A program made the position numbers and the translations under genes. The notes under the pieces are model-generated. The model saw nothing but the letters and a program-made list of their open reading frames with translations. It was not told where the DNA came from and did no database searches. Below, piece by piece: positions 55,083 through 62,272 of a DNA stretch of 64,000 bases (positions are counted from its first letter, which is position 1; each line of letters opens with the position of its first letter). Source of the stretch: UBA6120 sp964639215. GTDB taxonomy: Bacteria; Bacillota_I; Bacilli_A; RFN20; CAG-826. The stretch is from positions 1 to 64,000 of the forward strand of contig CAZXCV010000007.1 of the NCBI GenBank assembly GCA_964639215.1. The letters are read 5' to 3'.

Positions 55083-55580
55083 TTATCGGCGATTATTTTG
55101 GTTGTCATGAAGACAATCATCAATCATCAACATCAGCGCGATGAGCAGTTCTGTTTTGCTTTCATCATGAATGGTAATTTCATAAGTATCGCCCCACGAT
55201 AACCATTTTTTGTGCACTTCAAGTAATGTGGTTTCACCTTGTTTTACCTCAAAGTCATGCCCCCACATATTGCCTTCCATCTCTAACTCTCCAAGCGTGG
55301 ACTCGATATGGAATTTATGTTTCATGAACGCAAATTTCTTCTGGACAGTCGCCGTTTCTTCACCATTAACTCCAAGCAGACGATACTTAGGCATGAAGGA
55401 AAATAATTTCCGTTTAATCGTGTAAAGATGCTCTTTTCCTTCGGTTTTATAAAAATCCATTTGCCGTGAAAAACTAAAAAGTTTGCCTTCGCAGTAATAA
55501 GTAATCTGTTGCTGTTCGTCATAAACTTTATAGCGATCTCTAAATGCAAACACTTTTTGCTTCAAATAGTATTTTTTCAT
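55083..55580 (-). CDS. LURP-one-related/tubby-like (YxjI family) protein
   Basis: A 165-residue beta-rich protein. The pattern of repeated hairpins (FAFRDRYKVYD, KLFSFSRQMDFYKTEGK, KLFSFMPKYRLL, KKFAFMKHKFHIES) ending in a single hydrophobic helix (LLIALMLMIDDCLHD) is that of the LOR/YxjI family, which has a tubby-like barrel. The cellular role in bacteria is unknown; membrane-lipid binding is suggested for the fold. AAGGAG precedes the ATG, and its own terminator follows. It sits between the heliorhodopsin and DUF4153 genes. Confidence 0.75.
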   Translation of the reverse strand: MKKYYLKQKVFAFRDRYKVYDEQQQITYYCEGKLFSFSRQMDFYKTEGKEHLYTIKRKLFSFMPKYRLLGVNGEETATVQKKFAFMKHKFHIESTLGELEMEGNMWGHDFEVKQGETTLLEVHKKWLSWGDTYEITIHDESKTELLIALMLMIDDCLHDNQNNRR

Positions 55581-55650
55581 ATTGTGCTCCTTAGTGTAAT
55601 TTTACTATGCTTGGTTGTCATATTTGAATAGTTACTGCCTGACAAAAATA

Positions 55651-55679
55651 AAAAAGCTAGGGCGAATATGCCCTAGCCT
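55651..55679 (-). terminator. Rho-independent terminator after the heliorhodopsin gene
   Basis: On the minus strand GCTAGGGC-ATATTC-GCCCTAGC is followed by six T. The stem is eight perfect pairs. Confidence 0.9.
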
Positions 55680-55701
55680 TATTACTTAATATTCTAAAGT
55701 A

Positions 55702-56520
55702 TTAGGATGGTTGCATCGCGCCGAAGAGCACAAGCCATGCGAGGATTGATTTAGCAACGAGCGATAACACGATATAAACGCGTTCTCCGTATAAATAGTC
55801 TTTCCATTTTCCGACTTTGAGATATTGGAGAATCATGTTGATCGGGAAGGTGTTGAAAGCGACGAAATAGGTGCCAACAATCGCCCAAACGAACCATGGG
55901 ACTTGATCATAATTTCCTGTACCAAACATATAAATCATAATGACAGCCCAGGGTGTTAAACCAGCGATCGTTCCCCAAACAAATGGACCCCAATCGAGGT
56001 GCTTTCGATCTTTGCCAACATTCAATTGTTCCATCACAAGACCAAACAAATTCATCGCGGCATTAACGACAAATATTAGTATCAGTGAGGCGATGTCTTT
56101 AACCCCAAATAACGTGGAAATTAAGACAATCATGACCGAACTAGATAACGCATATTCAAACCATCGGAATTTGTTAATCCCGACTTTTAAGTCGCGTTCA
56201 TATATCGCATACGTGGGTTTTGGGAGCGAAATAAGGGCGTGGGCTAGTGCTGAAATAATGAGGAATGAAGCGACAAGCACACCAAACGGTAAATTGAATA
56301 GGAATTGAGAATCGACAACCAAAGCTTGGGTCGGAACATCATAACGAATAAAGAATTGAACGATTTGAGGTTGGAATTCGGCAATCTTCTGAATGACTGT
56401 TCCCGCGAGAATGAGCATGATGAGGCCTTGTAATAAGTGCACGGCACCCATGATCACATTGAAGCGACGTAAACGGTCCATCTCAGTCGCCCCTTTAAAG
56501 AAGGCAAAGTATTGTTTCAT
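55702..56520 (-). CDS. Heliorhodopsin (retinal-binding membrane photoreceptor)
   Basis: A 272-residue seven-helix membrane protein with the heliorhodopsin signatures. Helix G reads YIVLSLVAKSILAW, with Lys257 as the retinal Schiff-base lysine and Ser253 four residues before it. Helix C reads RWFEYALSSSVMIVLI, with Glu122 as the counterion. His28 and Gln31 in helix A and His94 in helix B match residues around the retinal cavity of studied heliorhodopsins. There is no Asp/Thr proton-pump triad of type-1 rhodopsins. Heliorhodopsins have an inverted topology (N-terminus inside), and most show slow photocycles without ion pumping, so a sensory role is proposed. No retinal-making gene is in the window. 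The gene has AAAGGAGA, its own promoter and terminator, so it is a single-gene transcript. Confidence 0.92.
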   Translation of the reverse strand: MKQYFAFFKGATEMDRLRRFNVIMGAVHLLQGLIMLILAGTVIQKIAEFQPQIVQFFIRYDVPTQALVVDSQFLFNLPFGVLVASFLIISALAHALISLPKPTYAIYERDLKVGINKFRWFEYALSSSVMIVLISTLFGVKDIASLILIFVVNAAMNLFGLVMEQLNVGKDRKHLDWGPFVWGTIAGLTPWAVIMIYMFGTGNYDQVPWFVWAIVGTYFVAFNTFPINMILQYLKVGKWKDYLYGERVYIVLSLVAKSILAWLVLFGAMQPS

Positions 56521-56548
56521 GGTTAATTTCTCCTTTTTTATAAAAAAT

Positions 56549-56562
56549 ATTATACGAATTCG
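56549..56562 (-). promoter_or_regulatory. Heliorhodopsin promoter -10 with adjacent palindrome
   Basis: On the minus strand TATAAT (56554-56549) lies about 29 bp before the start codon. Directly upstream is the palindrome CGAATTCG (56562-56555), in the promoter spacer, a possible operator. The -35 is poor (TTAGAA at 18 bp), so an activator could be needed. Confidence 0.5.
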
Positions 56563-56580
56563 AAATATTTTTTTCTAATG

Positions 56581-56833
56581 AAATGCTCAACTTTTTTAAT
56601 GACTAACTTTTACTTTATTTTTTTTATTTAAAACGACTGAAGACCATTAATAATTTTTAAAAATCGGTAGCGTGATTAACGTGAGTTAATGATTTCTAAT
56701 ATATCCTTGTGCTTTTTTATTTTGTGCGGCTTAGCCGAGCTAATTCACGGTGCGGAGTAATATCGCTACTTGATATTTATATTTGAAGTGCTATCATAAA
56801 AGCAAAGAGTCGGTCATTTGACCGAGAAACATT
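56581..56833 (+). promoter_or_regulatory. Intergenic region and promoter of the TetR/glycerol-phosphate operon
   Basis: Between the divergent heliorhodopsin and tetR genes. TTGATA (56770-56775), a 16-base spacer and TATCAT (56792-56797) form a good promoter. No coding sequence is seen in the AT-rich first 180 bases. Confidence 0.55.
56810..56825 (+). promoter_or_regulatory. Candidate TetR operator (16-bp inverted repeat)
   Basis: TCGGTCA-TT-TGACCGA is a perfect inverted repeat with a 2-base centre. It sits just after the predicted transcription start and eight bases before the tetR start codon. A TetR-family dimer binding here would block its own operon. The size and place fit TetR-type autoregulation; binding itself is inferred. 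Confidence 0.6.
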
Positions 56834-57409
56834 ATGGGTCGTCCGTTAGGATACATAAACAAAACCACGATTCTTGAGGCAGTTGGTCGGCTAATCGCCA
56901 CGCGAGGCATTAACCAAGTTTCTTTGCGTGATATCGCCAAAGAAACAAAACTGAGTCCTGGCACTTTGTATTATTACTATGCGACAAAAGATGAGCTGGT
57001 CTTCGATATCATCGCCAAACATATCGATGAATTAAAAGATGAATATCTTGCATGGATTGGACGACACGAACATGACTTAACAGTCGATCGCTTTTTAGAA
57101 GTCATCTTTTTTAAGGGAGTCAAACTATTCAACCGCGCGCGGTTACATATTTTTATTATTAATCAATGTATGGCTGACAATGAGACATTAAAACAACGAT
57201 TTAATGACAAATATTCCGAATGGCGAACCGCGCTTCGTCAAGGTGTCATCAATATTTTTCCAAATCATCATGATCCTGAAGCATTTGCGACGCTTCTTTT
57301 GACAATTATCGATGGCCTAGTCATCCAAGAAGTTTTGAATCTGCCGGAAATCGATCAAACCCGACTCATTAACCTCGTCAAGCGGATGGGAGATTCCACG
57401 ATTGAATAA
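56834..57409 (+). CDS. TetR/AcrR-family regulator
   Basis: A 191-residue repressor with an N-terminal helix-turn-helix: ILEAVGRLIATRGINQVSLRDIAKE followed by KLSPGTLYYYYATKDEL (residues about 13-55), the standard TetR signature. The C-terminal helical ligand domain has no known signature. It overlaps the downstream glycerol-3-phosphate dehydrogenase gene by 8 bp and is preceded by a perfect palindrome, so it probably controls the operon in response to glycerol, a phosphate ester or a lipid. No clear Shine-Dalgarno is seen. Confidence 0.9.
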   Translation: MGRPLGYINKTTILEAVGRLIATRGINQVSLRDIAKETKLSPGTLYYYYATKDELVFDIIAKHIDELKDEYLAWIGRHEHDLTVDRFLEVIFFKGVKLFNRARLHIFIINQCMADNETLKQRFNDKYSEWRTALRQGVINIFPNHHDPEAFATLLLTIIDGLVIQEVLNLPEIDQTRLINLVKRMGDSTIE

Positions 57410-59129
57410 GCAAAAATTGTTAAAACAGACGATTAAGCAAATCGAGCTTTCATTTCCGAAAGTCAACGTTAATGTTCGTGACAACATCATCTTTCTTGAT
57501 GGCGAACTCTCAAATTATGACGAAATTGTTGCGGTGGGCTATTTAGCGGCAAAAGCAAAAACCGAAGGTGTTGTTAATCGGATTAAATTATCGGGTTATC
57601 AAGAAGAACCTATGCGTATTTCACCCGAAAATGACATGAAGTATGATGGTACGTCATGTGATGTTTTGATTATTGGAGCTGGTATTTGTGGTGCGGCAAT
57701 CGCACGAGAAATGAGCAAATATAAGTTAAAAACAATCGTGATTGAAAAAGAAAATGACGTTGGCCTTCATGCGAGTAGTCGCAATGATGGCGTCATTCAT
57801 GTTGGGATTGATCTTAAGGTCAACACCGAGAAACACCGTTACCTTCGGCAAGCAGTGGCGATGTATCCAAAGCTGGCATCTGAATTACATATTCCATACA
57901 TACAACGTGGTCAACTTGTCGTGTTTTCTAAAGCATGGCTGCGCCCATTGATGTTCATCTTTCGCAAGATGGCGAAAAAGCGTAATATTCACGGTTTTGA
58001 AATTTGGAATCACCAGCGTTTAATGAAGGAAGAACCGCAACTAGGACCAGATGCGAAATTTGGCATTATTTTTAAAGAAGGGGCAAATATTTGTCCATAT
58101 GAGACCGTCATTGCACTTTCAGAAAACGCGATTGAAAACGGTGTGACTTTCTATCTTGATACCGCACTACTTGACATGGTAGTGACTAATGGCGTCATTA
58201 AGAAAGTTAGCACAAATCATGGGACAATTTATCCAAAAATCGTCATCAATGCTGCTGGAACATTTTCTGATAAAGTCGCTGCTTTGGCTCATGATCAATT
58301 TTATACAATTCATCCACGCCTTGGGATTGAAGCAATTCTAGATAAAAAGGCGAAGTCCCGCTCTTCATCACGCTCTGTATCAATGTATCGAGGAAGTCAC
58401 GATCGGAAAAAAGACCACACGAAAGGTGGCGGCATTATTCCAACGGTTGACGGTAACGTATTAATCGGGCCAACCGCTGTTGAAACACCCGAACGTGAAA
58501 ATTTTGAAACCGATGCTGAAAGTATTGATGTATTATTTGCAAAGCATCATCCGACATTGCCAAAACTAGGCAAGCCCGACGTTATTACCTACTTTGCCGG
58601 CATTCGAGCTGCAACTTATGAAGAAGATTTTATCGTTAGAATTGGTAAATGGACGCAGAACATCATCCACGTAGCCGGCATTCAATCACCTGGGCTGACC
58701 GCAGCACCAGCGATTGCCGTGACTGTCGCTAATTTAGTTGCTCGCCTCCATGGTGCGCCATTACCATTAAATGAGACATTTGATCCGATTCGGAAAGTAA
58801 GACCTCCGCTTCACAGTTTGTCACTGAATGAACGTCATCGCCACATTCTCGAAAATCCCGATGATGGTCAAATTGTTTGCCGTTGTGAAGAAATATCTCG
58901 AGGTGAAATAATCGCAGCATTGCATCGTCCACTAGTCGTCCCAACAATCGATGGCATCAAACGGCGCGTTCGTGCTGGTATGGGGCGTTGCCAGGGTGGT
59001 TTTTGCGGACCATTAATTACCAAAATCATTCACGAGGAATTAGACATTCCCTATCTAAATATTTATAAAAAAGGTCATGGCCACATTATTTTGCGAGAGA
59101 CAAAGGAAGCAACTTATGGCGAACTATGA
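57402..59129 (+). CDS. FAD-dependent glycerol-3-phosphate dehydrogenase-like oxidase (GlpA/GlpO type)
   Basis: A 575-residue flavoprotein. After an N-terminal extension of about 85 residues (VNVNVRDNIIFLDGELSNYDEI, resembling a BON-like fold) comes the FAD loop VLIIGAGICGAAIARE, then a DAO-type oxidoreductase domain with SRNDGVIHVGI and VNAAGTFSDKVA. Near the end a 2Fe-2S, BFD-like domain has CRCEEISRGE and GMGRCQGGFCGP (four Cys). This matches anaerobic GlpA-type enzymes oxidising glycerol-3-phosphate to dihydroxyacetone phosphate. The start is TTG, eight bases inside tetR, with GGGAGA upstream. The next gene likely encodes its electron-accepting partner. Confidence 0.88.
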   Translation: MNKQKLLKQTIKQIELSFPKVNVNVRDNIIFLDGELSNYDEIVAVGYLAAKAKTEGVVNRIKLSGYQEEPMRISPENDMKYDGTSCDVLIIGAGICGAAIAREMSKYKLKTIVIEKENDVGLHASSRNDGVIHVGIDLKVNTEKHRYLRQAVAMYPKLASELHIPYIQRGQLVVFSKAWLRPLMFIFRKMAKKRNIHGFEIWNHQRLMKEEPQLGPDAKFGIIFKEGANICPYETVIALSENAIENGVTFYLDTALLDMVVTNGVIKKVSTNHGTIYPKIVINAAGTFSDKVAALAHDQFYTIHPRLGIEAILDKKAKSRSSSRSVSMYRGSHDRKKDHTKGGGIIPTVDGNVLIGPTAVETPERENFETDAESIDVLFAKHHPTLPKLGKPDVITYFAGIRAATYEEDFIVRIGKWTQNIIHVAGIQSPGLTAAPAIAVTVANLVARLHGAPLPLNETFDPIRKVRPPLHSLSLNERHRHILENPDDGQIVCRCEEISRGEIIAALHRPLVVPTIDGIKRRVRAGMGRCQGGFCGPLITKIIHEELDIPYLNIYKKGHGHIILRETKEATYGEL

Positions 59130-60363
59130 CATTATCATCATTGGAGGCGGACCCGCTGGTTTGGCAGCCGCTTTAAAATTAGGTCAAACATCAACCTCCG
59201 CTCTACTGATTGAGCGTGAAGCACGACTGGGCGGCATATTAAAACAATGCATCCATGATGGATTTGGCCTCTTGCGTTTTAATGAAAAATTAAGTGGGCC
59301 TGAATATGCCGAACGTGAAATTGAAGCGCTTAATGCCAGTAACGTTACGGTCAAGACCTTAACGTTTGTCACTGACATCAAAAAGCGCGATGTTGGTTTT
59401 GAATTAACGTTAATTACCCGCCAAGGCATTGAAATTATTACTGGCAAGCGCTTGATATTAGCAACCGGTTGCCGTGAACGCACCTCAAAACAAGTCGCGA
59501 TTCATGGAACTAATCCTAGTGGTGTCCTCACCGCAGGGAGCGCCCAATACTATATGAATATTTTGGGACAAATGCCGACCAAACGTTGTGTGATTTTAGG
59601 AAGTGGCGATATCGGTTTAATCATGGCTCGTCGCATTACGCTTGAGGGAGGTCAAGTGCTGGGCGTCTATGAAATCAAAGACCAACCTTCGGGGTTAACG
59701 CGCAACCTCATTCAATGTCTCGAAGATTACAATATTCCGCTATATCTCAAAACGACAGTCACGCGCGTGTTCGGTCATGACCGCCTGACTGGGGTGGAAA
59801 TCGCCCAAGTCGATGAAAAAATGCAACCCATTAAGGGAAGCGAACAATATCTGGCATGTGATGCACTCATCTTATCAGTCGGCCTAATCCCAGAAAATGA
59901 AATGGCTGAAAAACTTGAGGTCCCAATCAATCCAAAAACCAAAGGTCCATATGTTGACCAAGGGATGGAAACGTTAATTAGTGGGATCTACTGTTCCGGT
60001 AATGCTCTTCATGTCAGTGATGTCGCTGATCTTGTGTCTGAAACAGGCGAAATGGCTGCGTTAACTGCCCAAAATTATCAAAAACAATCGCGAAACCTTA
60101 TTGAAATTGATATTAATGAACGTATGGCATATGTCGTGCCTTCTCATCTTGATTTAAATAAACCGCACGATAAAGTCATCTTCTATTTCCGCTCACGCAC
60201 TTGTCTTAGCAATCAACAGCTAAAAATTTATGCTGGTGACCAATTGCTTTTATCACGAAAATATCGCAATGTACGACCACCGGAGATGGAACGGATTATT
60301 GTCGATTTAACAAAAGCAAAAAATCTTTCGACATTAAAACTACAATTGGAGGATGAATCATGA
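59116..60363 (+). CDS. NAD(P)/FAD-dependent oxidoreductase (GlpB-like partner)
   Basis: A 415-residue flavoprotein with the FAD loop YDIIIIGGGPAGLAAAL at residue 4, ATGCRERTSKQ near residue 115 and a second Rossmann loop CVILGSGDIGLIMARR near residue 158. It closes with IYCSGNALHVSDVADLVSE, the usual flavin-binding end. In the same order in other anaerobes it accompanies GlpA- and DUF1667-type proteins and is thought to carry electrons from glycerol-3-phosphate oxidation. AAAGGAAG precedes the ATG, which overlaps the preceding gene by 14 bp. The reaction partner is inferred. Confidence 0.85.
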   Translation: MANYDIIIIGGGPAGLAAALKLGQTSTSALLIEREARLGGILKQCIHDGFGLLRFNEKLSGPEYAEREIEALNASNVTVKTLTFVTDIKKRDVGFELTLITRQGIEIITGKRLILATGCRERTSKQVAIHGTNPSGVLTAGSAQYYMNILGQMPTKRCVILGSGDIGLIMARRITLEGGQVLGVYEIKDQPSGLTRNLIQCLEDYNIPLYLKTTVTRVFGHDRLTGVEIAQVDEKMQPIKGSEQYLACDALILSVGLIPENEMAEKLEVPINPKTKGPYVDQGMETLISGIYCSGNALHVSDVADLVSETGEMAALTAQNYQKQSRNLIEIDINERMAYVVPSHLDLNKPHDKVIFYFRSRTCLSNQQLKIYAGDQLLLSRKYRNVRPPEMERIIVDLTKAKNLSTLKLQLEDES

Positions 60364-60725
60364 AAGACGTAATTTGCATCGTGTGTCCGAATTCTTGTCA
60401 CCTCCAAGTCGATCCGAAAACAAACAATGTAATCGGGCAACTTTGTCCTCGTGGCGAAGCTTATGCTATCCAAGAAATCACAAATCCAAAGCGTTCAATT
60501 ACCTCAAGTGTGAAAACAATATACAAAGAGCAACCACTCATTAGTGTGCGCACTGTAAGTGAAGTAAATAAAAACCTAATTCCGATGATTATGCAAGAAA
60601 TCAAAAAAATCGTCCTTGATAAACCATTGCCAAGAGCGACTGTTATCATTGAAAATGTAGCTGGTAGCGGTGTTGATATCATCACGACAACTACTTTGCA
60701 TAAAGGAGATAGTTATGAATCGTAA
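60360..60725 (+). CDS. DUF1667 iron-sulfur protein
   Basis: A 121-residue protein with cysteines C6, C9, C13 and C29 (CIVCPNSC and LCPRGEAYA), a likely 4Fe-4S site. DUF1667 is normally the third gene of the glpA-like/FAD oxidoreductase set and probably passes electrons from these to an acceptor. The ATG overlaps the previous stop (ATGA) and the stop overlaps the FGGY kinase by 11 bp. No enzymatic motif is known. Confidence 0.85.
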   Translation: MKDVICIVCPNSCHLQVDPKTNNVIGQLCPRGEAYAIQEITNPKRSITSSVKTIYKEQPLISVRTVSEVNKNLIPMIMQEIKKIVLDKPLPRATVIIENVAGSGVDIITTTTLHKGDSYES

Positions 60726-62268
60726 TCCACTTGTTCTAACGTTTGATTGTGGGACGCAGAGCATTCGCGCTTTAATATTCGATCAAACTGGGGCGCTTCT
60801 TGCAAAAGAACAACATTCGTTTACTCCCTATTATTCACTCAAACCTGGTTATACCGAACAAAAACCAGCGGTATATCGCGATGCCTTAAAACGCGTTTCT
60901 ACTCAAATTATTGCTAATAACCCGAACTTAAAAGCTTCAATTGTTGCAGTAACAATTACGACGATTCGTGATACGTGCGTCTGTCTTGATGAGAATGGAG
61001 AGCCGCTGCGCGACATTATCGTTTGGCTCGACCAACGCATGGCGCAGTGCTCTAATAAATTACCGGCTGTTTCACGCGCCTTATTTGCCGTCGCGGGAAT
61101 GACAGATGCCATTGCCGACCAACGAAAAATAACTAAAAGCAACTGGCTGATCGAAAACGAACCCGAACTATGGAATAATACCGTTAAATATGTGATGTTC
61201 TCGACATATATGGTGTCACTATTAATCGGTAAAATCATCGATAGTTCCGCGAGTCAAATCGGACACATTCCGTTTGATTTTAAGAATAAGGCTTGGTATC
61301 AACCATCCCATTTCAAGTTTCCAATCTTCAATGTTCCACTTGAGAAACTACCTCCGATTATCGAACCGGGCGAGACGCTTGGTTATATTAGTAAAGCGGC
61401 AAGTCTTGAGTTTGGGTTACCTGAAGGATTACCACTAATTGCTACTGGTTCTGATAAAGGCTGTGAAACACTAGGGACTGGCGTTGTTGATACGACGATG
61501 GCTTCCTTAAGTTTTGGCACGACGGCGACGATTCAAACGACAACAAGGAAGTACCTTGAACCAGTCCAATTCATGCCGGCATATCCTGGCGTCGCCCCCG
61601 GTACCTATAATCCCGAGATTCAAATTTACCGAGGTTATTGGATGGTCAGTTGGTTTAAAAAAGAATTTGCAAGTAAAGAGGTTAATGAGGCGCCACAACT
61701 TGGATTATCACCAGAACAATTATTAAATCAACGGCTCAAGGAAATTCCGCCCGGTTGCGATGGGTTATTATTACAGCCGTATTGGGCGCCACTACTCAAG
61801 AGTCCAGAAGCCAAAGGGGCAATTATCGGCTTTTCCGGTGATCACACGCGCATTCATATCTATAAGGCGATCATTGAAGGAATCGGTTATGGTCTGATTG
61901 ATGGGCTTCGCCATCTCGAAAAACGTCTCCATCATAAAATAAGAGGATTAACCGTATCTGGTGGCGGTTCGCAAAGCGATGAAATTTGTCAAATAACGGC
62001 CGATATGTTCGGATTACCTGTATCCAAGATTCAAACGTATGAAGCTTGTGGTCTTGGTAGCTCGCTCGTCGCCTTTGTGGCTTTAGGGATTCATAAAACA
62101 TACGAAGATGCAGTAAAAGAAATGGTGCATTACGAAAAAGTTTATCAACCAAATGATGATGTTCATCGTATCTATGACCGTCTGTACCGAAAGGTATACA
62201 CAAAAATATATCCATCCCTTCGTCCCCTCTACCGCGAATTAAGAAAATTTGAACAAGACAAGGAGTAA
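60715..62268 (+). CDS. FGGY-family carbohydrate kinase (glycerol-kinase-like)
   Basis: A 517-residue kinase. The phosphate-binding opening LTFDCGTQSIRALIFD is at residue 7. The segment RDIIVWLDQRM near residue 98 and the C-terminal GLTVSGGGSQSDEICQITADMF near residue 420 are both hallmarks of the family. Context with glycerol-3-phosphate oxidase suggests glycerol or a related polyol as substrate, but xylulose/ribulose-type kinases share the fold. AAAGGAGA precedes the ATG. It is longer than glycerol kinase (about 500) by a C-terminal tail of charged residues. A 4-bp spacer leads to the AGPS-like gene. Confidence 0.88.
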   Translation: MNRNPLVLTFDCGTQSIRALIFDQTGALLAKEQHSFTPYYSLKPGYTEQKPAVYRDALKRVSTQIIANNPNLKASIVAVTITTIRDTCVCLDENGEPLRDIIVWLDQRMAQCSNKLPAVSRALFAVAGMTDAIADQRKITKSNWLIENEPELWNNTVKYVMFSTYMVSLLIGKIIDSSASQIGHIPFDFKNKAWYQPSHFKFPIFNVPLEKLPPIIEPGETLGYISKAASLEFGLPEGLPLIATGSDKGCETLGTGVVDTTMASLSFGTTATIQTTTRKYLEPVQFMPAYPGVAPGTYNPEIQIYRGYWMVSWFKKEFASKEVNEAPQLGLSPEQLLNQRLKEIPPGCDGLLLQPYWAPLLKSPEAKGAIIGFSGDHTRIHIYKAIIEGIGYGLIDGLRHLEKRLHHKIRGLTVSGGGSQSDEICQITADMFGLPVSKIQTYEACGLGSSLVAFVALGIHKTYEDAVKEMVHYEKVYQPNDDVHRIYDRLYRKVYTKIYPSLRPLYRELRKFEQDKE

Positions 62269-62272
62269 CCTT

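Noticed and set aside
56535..56556. PerR-like box in the heliorhodopsin promoter
   Set aside because: Only about 10 of 14 positions match in a very AT-rich stretch, so it is not better than chance.
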